The notes below the pieces were generated by a model that was not told the DNA's origin, did not search any database, and saw only the letters and a list, made by a program, of their open reading frames with translations. Both the position numbers and the translations under genes were made by a program. Below, one piece after another: positions 54,165-62,263 of a stretch of DNA of 64,000 nucleotides. This DNA is from Acidimicrobiaceae bacterium (GTDB taxonomy: Bacteria > Actinomycetota > Acidimicrobiia > Acidimicrobiales > RAAP-2). Position 1 is the stretch's first letter. The number at the start of each line of letters is the position of its first letter. The stretch spans positions 1 to 64,000 of the forward strand of contig CANFJV010000003.1 of assembly GCA_947447225.1 (NCBI GenBank), read 5' to 3'.

Positions 54165-55483
54165 CGAAAAGTGAAGTGGTAACGAAAAAACTAACCGTCG
54201 TCGTAGTGGGTCGTCCCAATGTTGGAAAGTCGTCACTGATCAATCGAATCGTTGGCCGGCGTCTTGCGGTGGTTGAGGAAGAACCAGGTGTCACGAGAGA
54301 CCGAAAGGTGTTCGATGCGGAATGGAATGGCGTCGATTTTCACTTGGTTGATACTGGAGGTTGGCTTTCAGGTGGTTCCGCACTCGATCGTGAAGTCAGC
54401 CGCCAGTCAGTAAAGGCACTTGATGAGGCCGATCTTGTGTTGTTTGTGGTCGACGTACAAACGGGTGTGACGGGTGAAGATCTTGAAGCTGCTCGTCTGG
54501 TGCAACGCACTGGTTCGACTGCTTTTCTTGTCGCGAACAAGGTCGACGATCAGCGCCACGAGCAGCTGGCGTGGGAATTTTTGCAGCTTGGCCTCGGCGA
54601 AGCACACCTCGTGAGCGCTCAGCACGGCCGCGGAACTGGTGATCTTCTTGATGCGGTGACCACAGCGCTTCTTGAACTCGGACCGATTGAAGACACAGAA
54701 TCCGCCGATGTTGCCATTCCTCGTATCGCCATCATTGGTCGCCCTAATGTCGGAAAGTCCACGTTGTTCAATCGTTTGATTGGCGAAGAACGCAGTGTGG
54801 TGTTCGACATGCCGGGCACGACAAGAGACGCTATTGACACGGTGGTCGAGACTGAAGACGGCCCGCTGTGCTTCATTGACACTGCAGGAATGCGTCGGCG
54901 AGCGAGAACTGAACGTGGAAGTGAACAGCATTCGGTCTTGCGAGCACTCGAAGCGTTAGAACGAGCAGATCTTGCGTTGCTCGTGATTGATGCAACTGAA
55001 GGCGCCACCCACCAAGATCAACGCTTGGCTGAACGTATGGCGATCAGTGGATGTGCGGCAGTGGTGATCCTCAATAAGTGGGAACTCGTCCCAACTGAAC
55101 AACGTGAAGAGGTCATGGCAACGGTCGGGGATCGTTTGGCATTTCTTGGAACTGCTCCGGTGATCAAGATCTCTGCCCAATCGGGACTTGGGGTTCACAA
55201 GATTCTTCCTGCGCTCATGGCAGCAGTCGATTCGTATCATCAGCGCGTCCCGACTGGTGCACTCAACCGCGCCATGAGAGATCTCCAGCAAGCACACCCC
55301 GCACCCGGAGCTCGGATTCGCTATGCCGTCCAGGGTGCAATTGATCCACCCACGTTCACCTTGTTTGCAAGTGGCGAACTCCCAGCGACGTATCTTCGCT
55401 ACGTTGAACGTTCACTGCGAGAGCGCTTTGAACTTGGCGCGACACCAATCAAGATCCGCGTTCGAACTGGTGGCGGTCGCTAG
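54161..55483 (+). CDS. der: Ribosome-assembly GTPase Der (EngA)
   Basis: 440 aa with two GTPase domains in tandem: the first P-loop GRPNVGKSS at 17-25, switch motifs PGVTRD and DTGGW, and NKVD; the second P-loop IGRPNVGKSTLFN near 190, then DMPGTTRD, DTAGM and NKWE. A C-terminal KH-like domain (residues about 360-440) ends with PIKIRVRTGGGR. It acts in 50S subunit assembly. It follows the DUF512 gene by ATGA overlap and precedes a zinc-ribbon gene by 3 bp. Confidence 0.96.
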   Translation: MTKSEVVTKKLTVVVVGRPNVGKSSLINRIVGRRLAVVEEEPGVTRDRKVFDAEWNGVDFHLVDTGGWLSGGSALDREVSRQSVKALDEADLVLFVVDVQTGVTGEDLEAARLVQRTGSTAFLVANKVDDQRHEQLAWEFLQLGLGEAHLVSAQHGRGTGDLLDAVTTALLELGPIEDTESADVAIPRIAIIGRPNVGKSTLFNRLIGEERSVVFDMPGTTRDAIDTVVETEDGPLCFIDTAGMRRRARTERGSEQHSVLRALEALERADLALLVIDATEGATHQDQRLAERMAISGCAAVVILNKWELVPTEQREEVMATVGDRLAFLGTAPVIKISAQSGLGVHKILPALMAAVDSYHQRVPTGALNRAMRDLQQAHPAPGARIRYAVQGAIDPPTFTLFASGELPATYLRYVERSLRERFELGATPIKIRVRTGGGR

Positions 55484-55486
55484 CTC

Positions 55487-55687
55487 GTGGCATGGTGCGA
55501 TACCTGCATCGCAAGCGTGGACGATGGGGCCATCGCCGCAGATGGAGTCTGTCCCACTTGTGGATCGGTCATTGTGGCGCCCGCTAGACGACCTCCTTCA
55601 GCAAAATTCTGGATCTTTGTGGTCGGAACAGCGGTATATCTCATCTGGCGAATCGTGCAACTGATTAGCTGGGCGACGCACGCCTAG
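55487..55687 (+). CDS. Small zinc-ribbon membrane protein
   Basis: 66 aa, GTG start 3 bp after der. Four cysteines, Cys 4, Cys 7, Cys 22 and Cys 25, form two knuckles (CDTC and CPTC) typical of a zinc ribbon, followed by a single hydrophobic helix at about 40-62 (FWIFVVGTAVYLIW). The composition and the tight spacing to der support a real gene. Function unknown; the layout is that of a membrane-tethered zinc-ribbon protein. Confidence 0.75.
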   Translation: MAWCDTCIASVDDGAIAADGVCPTCGSVIVAPARRPPSAKFWIFVVGTAVYLIWRIVQLISWATHA

Positions 55688-55727
55688 CGCAACGCAGGTC
55701 GCCGAGAGTCATCTTGTGATTCGCCAC

Positions 55728-55733
55728 TAGGTT
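55728..55733 (+). promoter_or_regulatory. -10-like box before the gamma-carbonic-anhydrase-like gene
   Basis: TAGGTT ends exactly six bases before ATG 55740, the same hexamer and distance as before budA. No clear ribosome site lies upstream. Confidence 0.45.
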
Positions 55734-55739
55734 TTGGTG

Positions 55740-56258
55740 ATGGCAATTTATGCACTTGGTGATCTCGTTCCCATTGTTCACGAAACCGCATTTGTGCACC
55801 CGATGGCCACGGTCATAGGAGATGTCACTATTGGTGCCGAGTCGACGATTTGGCCAGGGGCCGTCTTGCGTGGCGACAATGGTCAAATTCGCATTGGTGA
55901 GCGAACCTCGGTACAAGATGGCACGGTGGTTCACTGTGGACCCACCTTTCCGACGATCATTGGTGATGATTGCGTTATTGGGCATCTCGCCCATCTCGAA
56001 GGTTGCATTTTGGAAAATGGTTGCTTGGTTGGTTCGGGATCAGTCGTACTTCACCATGCGGTAGTCGAAACTGGCGCAACGGTCGGGGCAAATGCGGTGG
56101 TTGGTAACCGCAAGACGGTTCCCGCAGGTGCCTTAGCCGTTGGCGTTCCGGCCATTATCAAACAGGGAGCATCCTCTGCGATTGTGATTGAGTACTCGGC
56201 AAAGTCCTACGTTGAAAATGGTCACCGGTTCCGTCGAGAAATGCGCCAAATCGACTAA
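55740..56258 (+). CDS. Gamma-carbonic-anhydrase-like protein (left-handed beta helix)
   Basis: 172 aa of hexapeptide repeats (IGDVTIGAESTIWPGAVLRGD and later turns) that fold as a left-handed beta helix and trimerise. The zinc site of gamma carbonic anhydrases needs three histidines; here His 65 (VVHCG) and His 82 (IGHLAH) are present, but the third position, five residues after the second, is Glu 87 and an extra His sits at 85. Activity as a carbonic anhydrase is uncertain; the family also includes acyl-CoA-related and ferripyochelin-binding-like proteins. It converges on the FAD oxidoreductase gene with 1 bp between. Confidence 0.85.
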   Translation: MAIYALGDLVPIVHETAFVHPMATVIGDVTIGAESTIWPGAVLRGDNGQIRIGERTSVQDGTVVHCGPTFPTIIGDDCVIGHLAHLEGCILENGCLVGSGSVVLHHAVVETGATVGANAVVGNRKTVPAGALAVGVPAIIKQGASSAIVIEYSAKSYVENGHRFRREMRQID

Positions 56259-56259
56259 T

Positions 56260-57672
56260 TCACGAGTCGAAACCAACTCCGAGCGCATCAAGGAGTTTCA
56301 GCCAGAGATTACGTCGGCCTTCGCGACGGTCTGCTTGCTCAATCGACCATGTCGTCAACTTGATCGCGAGAAAACGAAATGGTTCTGGTGGGAATGGCAC
56401 GGGCTTCCTCCGGACCATTTTGAGTCGAGTCTTTTCGTTGTCAACGCCATCTAAGAGATCAAGCATTACGTCTGCGCCAAATCTCGTTGCGGCAACGCCG
56501 AGTCCGGTGAAGCCGAGTACGTAGGCGACGTTGCCTTGATGCGCCGTACCCCAAAACGAACTAAAGCGGGAGCACGTGTCGATGGCTCCACCCCAAGCGT
56601 GGGTAAATGAGATTCCCTCGAGTTGAGGGAAGGTGTTCATGAAGTGACTGGCAAGGCGAGCAAAGGTTTCCGGAGATTGCTCATATTCACTCCTCACTTT
56701 GCCTCTGAAGTGATACACCGCGTCGTAGCCACCGAACAAAATTGAGCCGTCAGCTGTCAAGCGGTAGTAGTGAAATTGGTTTCCAGCGTCAGAAACTCCC
56801 TCTCGCTCATGCCAGCCAATTGCGCTGCGCTGCGCTGGAGTCAATGGTGCGGTGGCGAGTTGAAAGTCATAGACAGGAATGACGTATCGGCGCACACCAC
56901 GGATCAGTGAGGGAAAGACATTGGTGCCGAGCGCGACCTTGTTTGCCCTCACAGTTGCATACGGTGTCTCAACGCAAATGCCGTCGCCGTCACGATGCAA
57001 AGCGGTCACCTTGGTGTGTTCAAAGATCTCGACGCCGAGGGACCGACATGCCCGCTCGAGTCCCCACACCAGGCGAGCTGGATCCACCATTGCCGTACCA
57101 TCTGGGTCAAAAATCCCCCCAAGATAGGTGGGGGAATTCACGCGTTCGCACACTTGTTCACGCGTGAGGATTTCGACGTTGTCGCCGGCAGCATTTCGAA
57201 GTTCAGCTTGTTCAATGAGCTCGCGCAACTGCCAAGGTTCAACCGCGACGGTCAACTCTCCAGTTCGCTCAAAATCACAATCAATGCCGTATCGAGCGAT
57301 AGTCTCCTCAATTGCATCGAGGTTCTCAAGTCCAAGGCGTTCGAGGGTGGCAATCTCTTTTGGAAATCGACGACGCCCATTTTCAAACCCATGAGTCAGC
57401 GAGCGGGAGCAAAAGCCACCGTTTCGTCCCGAAGCACCAGCTCCGGTTTCTTGTTGCTCAAGAATGATCACACGGCGTTGTGGGTCGCGCTCTTTGGCTA
57501 ACAGCGCGGTCCACAAACCGGTGTAGCCGCCACCAACAACGCACAGATCGGTGGTTCGATCTTCAACGAGCGCCGGATGAGGGTTTGGTTCAAGAGGATC
57601 TTCATCGAGCCACCACGCAACCGGCTGGGCAGCAGCAAGTTGTCGAACATGCAATTGATTGACATCGTCCAT
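56260..57672 (-). CDS. FAD-dependent oxidoreductase (DAO / gamma-glutamylputrescine-oxidase-like)
   Basis: 470 aa. The dinucleotide-binding motif VVGGGYTGLWTAL is at about 45-57 with the ribose-binding Glu at 72; GASGRNGGFCS is the next hallmark of the DAO superfamily, and GLGVAATRFGADVMLDLL closes the FAD site. The early layout, with a WW-rich opening before the Rossmann motif, resembles PuuB/OrdL oxidases of amines or amino acids. It is the last gene of a reverse run with the serine hydrolase and amidohydrolase (93-bp gap to the former). Substrate unknown. Confidence 0.85.
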   Translation of the reverse strand: MDDVNQLHVRQLAAAQPVAWWLDEDPLEPNPHPALVEDRTTDLCVVGGGYTGLWTALLAKERDPQRRVIILEQQETGAGASGRNGGFCSRSLTHGFENGRRRFPKEIATLERLGLENLDAIEETIARYGIDCDFERTGELTVAVEPWQLRELIEQAELRNAAGDNVEILTREQVCERVNSPTYLGGIFDPDGTAMVDPARLVWGLERACRSLGVEIFEHTKVTALHRDGDGICVETPYATVRANKVALGTNVFPSLIRGVRRYVIPVYDFQLATAPLTPAQRSAIGWHEREGVSDAGNQFHYYRLTADGSILFGGYDAVYHFRGKVRSEYEQSPETFARLASHFMNTFPQLEGISFTHAWGGAIDTCSRFSSFWGTAHQGNVAYVLGFTGLGVAATRFGADVMLDLLDGVDNEKTRLKMVRRKPVPFPPEPFRFLAIKLTTWSIEQADRREGRRNLWLKLLDALGVGFDS

Positions 57673-57765
57673 AGCGCCAGCGGCCCACTGGCTTCACCGC
57701 CATTCACGATCGGCCTACTGTCACTTTACGCCTACCGCAGCACGAGAAGGGGATGCATTCTTGGC

Positions 57766-58899
57766 CTAGATGCAGCGATATAGCGCGCTCCGAAGCTCAA
57801 TATTTCTCGTGCTTTGCCAACGTGGGGTCACGTGATTCATGACGTAGCCAAAGGCAATCTGTGCGGTTGGATCGCAGAATCCAAGCGCTCCTCCAGTTCC
57901 AAAGTGGCCAAAACTTTTCTCATTTGGCCCAAGAGGGCGCCGGGGAGTCGTTGGGGTGAACCCCAGACCAAACGAGGCAACCTCGCCAAGAATTGGGCAA
58001 TACCCCTCCGATTGAACCCTGGTCGCTTCATTCAACAGGTCTGTACTCAGCCAACGGTCAGGTGAGAGCAGCTCGTTATAAAAGGTTGCCACACCTCTTG
58101 CAGTGGCATGAATATTGGTCGATGGGACGACGGCTTGGCGCCAGAAATCGGAGTTCACGATCCCCATTGAGGAATAGCCAGGCGGATTGAAATAACTTCG
58201 AAGCGACATTGAACTTTCCTCTGTTCGCATTCCAAGCTCAAAGCTGTTCTGATCAATCGGCGAGTTGAAGACAATGTCCGCGCAGCGAGCACGTTGCGCA
58301 TCATCGAGTCCAATGAAAATCTCTGCACCCATCTGCGCCATGGTCTGGTTCAAAACGTCGTTGACCTCACGGCCAGACGCGCGTCGAACCAGTTCGCCAA
58401 TGAGGTGGCCGTAAGTGTTGGTGTGATAGGCGTGAGTGGCTCCGGGCATGTGCCACGGCCGGGTTGCAGCCAGGGCTTCAGCCATGGTTGACCAGTTCCT
58501 CAAGTCGTCATTCGTGAGCAGTCGATCAATTGCCGGCACTCCCGCCTGATGACAAAGGGCCATGCGAACCGTTGTGGGCTCTTTTCCGTGGCTGCCGTAT
58601 TCGGGCCAAAGTTCGACCACCGGTTCATCGAGCGACAGTTGATCAGCGTCTATTTGCTGGAGTGCCAAAAAGGCAATGATTGCTTTGCCTACCGAATACA
58701 CATTGACGAGCGTTTCGTGGGTAAAAGGGCTCGAAATGTCCGGCCTTGCAACTCCACCAACAAGGTCCACCACAAGTTCATTTCGCACATAGATCGATAC
58801 TCCCGCTCCGAGTTCGCCTCGTGACACGAAGTTCTCCTCAAAGGCGGTCTGCACCAGTTCAAAGCCTGGAGCAACAAATCCCTCGATGGAGGTGGCCAT
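57766..58899 (-). CDS. Serine hydrolase, beta-lactamase class C / EstB-like
   Basis: 377 aa. The SxxK motif YSVGKA has Ser 69 and Lys 72; a later YHTNTYGHLIGELV supplies the Tyr-x-N-type second motif, and HFGTGGALG is the third. No signal peptide is seen, which argues for a cytoplasmic esterase or amidase rather than a secreted beta-lactamase. The ATG lies 5 bp after the stop of the amidohydrolase gene, so the two are surely co-transcribed. Confidence 0.87.
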   Translation of the reverse strand: MATSIEGFVAPGFELVQTAFEENFVSRGELGAGVSIYVRNELVVDLVGGVARPDISSPFTHETLVNVYSVGKAIIAFLALQQIDADQLSLDEPVVELWPEYGSHGKEPTTVRMALCHQAGVPAIDRLLTNDDLRNWSTMAEALAATRPWHMPGATHAYHTNTYGHLIGELVRRASGREVNDVLNQTMAQMGAEIFIGLDDAQRARCADIVFNSPIDQNSFELGMRTEESSMSLRSYFNPPGYSSMGIVNSDFWRQAVVPSTNIHATARGVATFYNELLSPDRWLSTDLLNEATRVQSEGYCPILGEVASFGLGFTPTTPRRPLGPNEKSFGHFGTGGALGFCDPTAQIAFGYVMNHVTPRWQSTRNIELRSALYRCI

Positions 58900-58904
58900 G
58901 GTGC

Positions 58905-59885
58905 CTACTTGCCAGCGAGGATGTTTCGAGGATTTACGACCAACATGGCGTGAAGTTGCGCATCAGTCACCCCATGTTCTTGAAGGTACGGAATGACGTC
59001 GTTCTTTAAGTGCAAGTAGTGCCAGTCAGGCAGCATTGGCATCAGATTTGGATCAATCCAATCGATGTAACACGAGGCGTCATGTGAAAGCACCATCGAC
59101 TCCGCAAACCCACGCTCACACATCGCAATCACAGTGTCAGCTCTGGACTCAAAAGTAGTGGCGAGGTTGATGCCGAATCGATCCATCCCGAGCCAGAATC
59201 CACGCGAAGCAAGGTCACTTAAGTGGTCGATGTCGGTCGAATCACCACTGTGGCCGAGAACGACACGACGAGGGTCGACGCCTTCTTCGTCGAGCAACTT
59301 GGCAGCGATAAGCCCTTGCTGAGATTCTGGATGGGTGTGCACCGTGATGGGCACTCCGGTTTGGACATGAGCCTTCGCCACTGCTCGCATCACTCGTTCA
59401 ACGCCACGAGTGAGCCCAGGAGTGTCAATGGCGCATTTCAGCATTCCCGCCTTGACGCCAGTACCGGCGATCCCACGTTCAATGTCGCCAATGAACAGAT
59501 CCACCATGGGATCGGGCACATCCATGCCGAGCGCCTCATTGAGTGCTGGACCTCGGTGATGGAAAAAGAACGGCACATCGTTGTACGTGTAGCAACCAGT
59601 GGCAACAACGATATTGAGCTGGGGTACGAGATCGGCGATTCGAGCGATCCTTGGGATATAGCGACCAAGACCAACAACCGTCGGGTCGACAATGGTACTG
59701 ACGCCACTCGCCGCAAGTGCGGAGAGCTTTTCAACCGCATCTGCCACCCGCACCTCTTCATCACCCCACTCGTCTGGATAGTTGAGTTGCATGTCGGCTG
59801 ACATCGTGAAGATGTGCTCATGCATGTAGGTGATGCCGAGTGCATCGGCGTCTACTGGGCCTCGAACGGTTTCTACTTGAGCCAT
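58905..59885 (-). CDS. Phosphotriesterase-family amidohydrolase / lactonase
   Basis: 326 aa from ATG 59885, which has AGGAGA 8 nt upstream; an open frame to 59969 lacks such a site. All metal ligands are visible: His 22 and His 24 (MHEHIF), the carboxylated Lys 150 (MLKCAID), His 183 in VHTHPE, His 212 (LGHSGD) and Asp 269 (SHDASC). This is the binuclear site of the phosphotriesterase group, whose native members are mostly lactonases and esterases. It leads the reverse operon with the serine hydrolase. Divergent from the acyltransferase over 160 bp. Confidence 0.88.
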   Translation of the reverse strand: MAQVETVRGPVDADALGITYMHEHIFTMSADMQLNYPDEWGDEEVRVADAVEKLSALAASGVSTIVDPTVVGLGRYIPRIARIADLVPQLNIVVATGCYTYNDVPFFFHHRGPALNEALGMDVPDPMVDLFIGDIERGIAGTGVKAGMLKCAIDTPGLTRGVERVMRAVAKAHVQTGVPITVHTHPESQQGLIAAKLLDEEGVDPRRVVLGHSGDSTDIDHLSDLASRGFWLGMDRFGINLATTFESRADTVIAMCERGFAESMVLSHDASCYIDWIDPNLMPMLPDWHYLHLKNDVIPYLQEHGVTDAQLHAMLVVNPRNILAGK

Positions 59886-60045
59886 GGTCGCATCTCCTGT
59901 CGTCGTCACTCCGCACGCTAGGTCGTCTGAGATGTCCATGGCGGGAGTATTCCTCTCGAGCAATGACAACCATCAATCATGCGTGGTCGCTAGCGTGGAC
60001 TAGCAAGCGCAAGGTAATTCAACTTGCAATGACCGAGAGCCCGAG

Positions 60046-61980
60046 ATGCCCCGCCCCATAGACGCCAGTGAGCAATATGTTCCGGGTCTTGATGGGATTC
60101 GTGCGCTCGCAGTGACTGCGGTGGTCGGCTACCACCTAGGCGTTGCGCACCTGAGTGGTGGATTGCTCGGTGTGGGGATGTTCTTCACCCTCTCTGGCTA
60201 TCTCATCACCGCAATTCTTCTTCGATCCTGGAGAAAGAATGGGAATTTGAGCCTGTCAACGTTTTGGCTTCGACGGGCTCGTCGGCTCTTGCCGGCACTT
60301 GGCGTCGTCTTGTTTGTGGTGCTCCTTGCTACGGCGCTTGCGTCGCCTTCGTCATTTGGCACCCGCGGGGGAGAAGCGCTCGCGGCTGGGTTTTACGTGA
60401 GCAATTGGACGACCATTTTGCATGGAGTGTCGTATTTCTCACTTTTTCGTCCGCCTGGCCCGCTCGACCATTTGTGGTCACTTGCCGTTGAGGAGCAGTT
60501 CTACTTGGTCTGGCCATTGCTGCTGCTTGGCCTGCTTCACCTGTTCCGGGGCCGAATGCGGGCAGTCGTGTTCTCCACGCTTGCCCTGGCTGGCGTGTCA
60601 TTTGGACTACTTGCGGTGTTTGCTCACGGCACCTTGGACAACACTCGGGCCTATGAGGGCACGGACACACGAGCAGGTGGATTGCTCTTGGGTGCAGTTT
60701 TGGCCATGGTGTGGAATCTGAGTCCTCGAGCCCTTCGGATAGCGACTGGTGCCAAGGTGATGCTCGATGCCATGGGTTTGTGTGCACTTGCGGTAATTGT
60801 GTGGCTAATTACCACGACTGACCAATATTCGCTGTCGCTGTACAACGGTGGAATCTTGTTGCTCTCGCTTGCCACGATGGTGCTGATCGCCGTTGTGGTC
60901 CACCCTGCATCACTGATGGGAAAAGCGCTTGGCGTCTTACCCCTTCGATGGGTGGGCGAGCGGTCCTATGCCATTTACTTATGGCACCTGCCCGTTATTG
61001 CGGTGTTCCCAACAACAATGTTGAAATCGGTTCCGGTGCTTCGAGTCCTCTTCCTCGTTGCCGTCATTGTTGGCCTTTCGTCACTATCGTGGACCTTCGT
61101 GGAGAATCCAATTCGTCGCCTTGGCTTTCGCGGTGCCGTTCAAGCAGCAACGCGATTTCTTTCTGAAGCCCGCACACCTGCGCTGCGCATTGGAACGAGT
61201 GCAGCGCTGTTGAGCGTGGTTGTCGCATCTGGTGTCGGCGCTGTTGAAGTGATGAACGTCAAGACCTCGACCACCACCACGACCACTGAAACGTCGGTCG
61301 CAGCGCCAATGACGACCATTCGCACACCCAGTGCCGCGGTCGTCGCTGGGCGAACCTCGTGTCGGGTGGTCACCTATGACGGCGATTCCACCTCAGTGAG
61401 TTTGATCTCAACCGACTACTTGCCGAACCCCGCCGATCGCATTAATGCACGACTTTTCGCCGTTGGCGTGCAGTCATTTCACAATGAGATCTCTGGAGCT
61501 CAGTCAACAACAGAGACGTGGAACGGCCAACCCAATGCACAACAGCGCATTGCCGCCCGATGGGCATCTGGAGTACGAGGGTGTTGGATCTTTGCGCTTG
61601 GGACTAATGATTCCGCCAACCTGTCATTTCGAAACGGACCAGCAGCTCCGCGTATTGACGCCATGATGCGTCTCGTTCATGGCCAACCCGTCATGTGGCT
61701 CACGGTGAAAACCATCATCGCAACGTCCCCCTATGCCGATGTGCAGATGCAGAAGTGGAACGCAGGTTTGCTGGCAGCGTGCAAACGATGGCCAAATATG
61801 CGGATCTACGACTGGAGAAGTGAAGTTCAAAATTCGTGGTACATCTCTGACGGCATCCACTTCAGTTCACTTGGAAGCCAGCAGCGAGCAAAGCGCATCG
61901 CTGGCGCACTCACTCGGGCGTTTCCACAAGGTGGAGCCTCGCCAAAATCATGCCTAGTTTCAAGCGGTATTCCTGGTTAG
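60046..61980 (+). CDS. Acyltransferase 3 with C-terminal SGNH-type domain
   Basis: 644 aa. The membrane half (1-380) begins with LDGIRALAVTAVVGYHLG, whose His is the presumed catalytic residue, and has LLGVGMFFTLSGYLIT, HLWSLAVEEQFYLVWP and the closing FVENPIRRLG. A Thr-rich linker leads to an extracytoplasmic SGNH-like domain with GDSTS, GTNDS and DGIHFS, giving the Ser, Asn and Asp/His positions. Such OafA-type proteins O-acetylate envelope polysaccharides. The window begins in another acyltransferase-3 gene that lacks this tail. The 283 bp after it hold no clear gene. Confidence 0.9.
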   Translation: MPRPIDASEQYVPGLDGIRALAVTAVVGYHLGVAHLSGGLLGVGMFFTLSGYLITAILLRSWRKNGNLSLSTFWLRRARRLLPALGVVLFVVLLATALASPSSFGTRGGEALAAGFYVSNWTTILHGVSYFSLFRPPGPLDHLWSLAVEEQFYLVWPLLLLGLLHLFRGRMRAVVFSTLALAGVSFGLLAVFAHGTLDNTRAYEGTDTRAGGLLLGAVLAMVWNLSPRALRIATGAKVMLDAMGLCALAVIVWLITTTDQYSLSLYNGGILLLSLATMVLIAVVVHPASLMGKALGVLPLRWVGERSYAIYLWHLPVIAVFPTTMLKSVPVLRVLFLVAVIVGLSSLSWTFVENPIRRLGFRGAVQAATRFLSEARTPALRIGTSAALLSVVVASGVGAVEVMNVKTSTTTTTTETSVAAPMTTIRTPSAAVVAGRTSCRVVTYDGDSTSVSLISTDYLPNPADRINARLFAVGVQSFHNEISGAQSTTETWNGQPNAQQRIAARWASGVRGCWIFALGTNDSANLSFRNGPAAPRIDAMMRLVHGQPVMWLTVKTIIATSPYADVQMQKWNAGLLAACKRWPNMRIYDWRSEVQNSWYISDGIHFSSLGSQQRAKRIAGALTRAFPQGGASPKSCLVSSGIPG

Positions 61981-62263
61981 AAGATTTCGATGCCGCAAAT
62001 CCCGGCAGGCGATTCTCGCGAGTGTTGAACCTCGTGGACCAAGAGCGACGTCTCGATGGGCTGTTGACGTGTCGCCGCGGCAATTTCACATACATCACCA
62101 GATACTTGCCCTCAACTCAGTCATGGCTGCTGATTGGGTGAAGGTGCATTCGTTATCTGACCCATTTCGGCGCACGAATTTTGGACTGGTTTCGGTGGTT
62201 GTCGCTAGAGCAACAAGGCTCGCCCCTCTAGAGTTTTCCTCCATGGCGCCACATCTCGCGCGT
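61981..62263 (+). other. Intergenic region without a clear gene
   Basis: About 283 bp between convergent genes, unusual in this tightly packed window. Short open frames here (for example 61950-62141, forward) have no recognised domain and no good ribosome site. No hairpin with T-run was picked out by eye. Confidence 0.5.

Noticed and set aside
61950-62141. 63-codon forward frame after the SGNH acyltransferase
   Set aside because: Starts inside the previous gene, no ribosome site and no recognised domain; not enough support.
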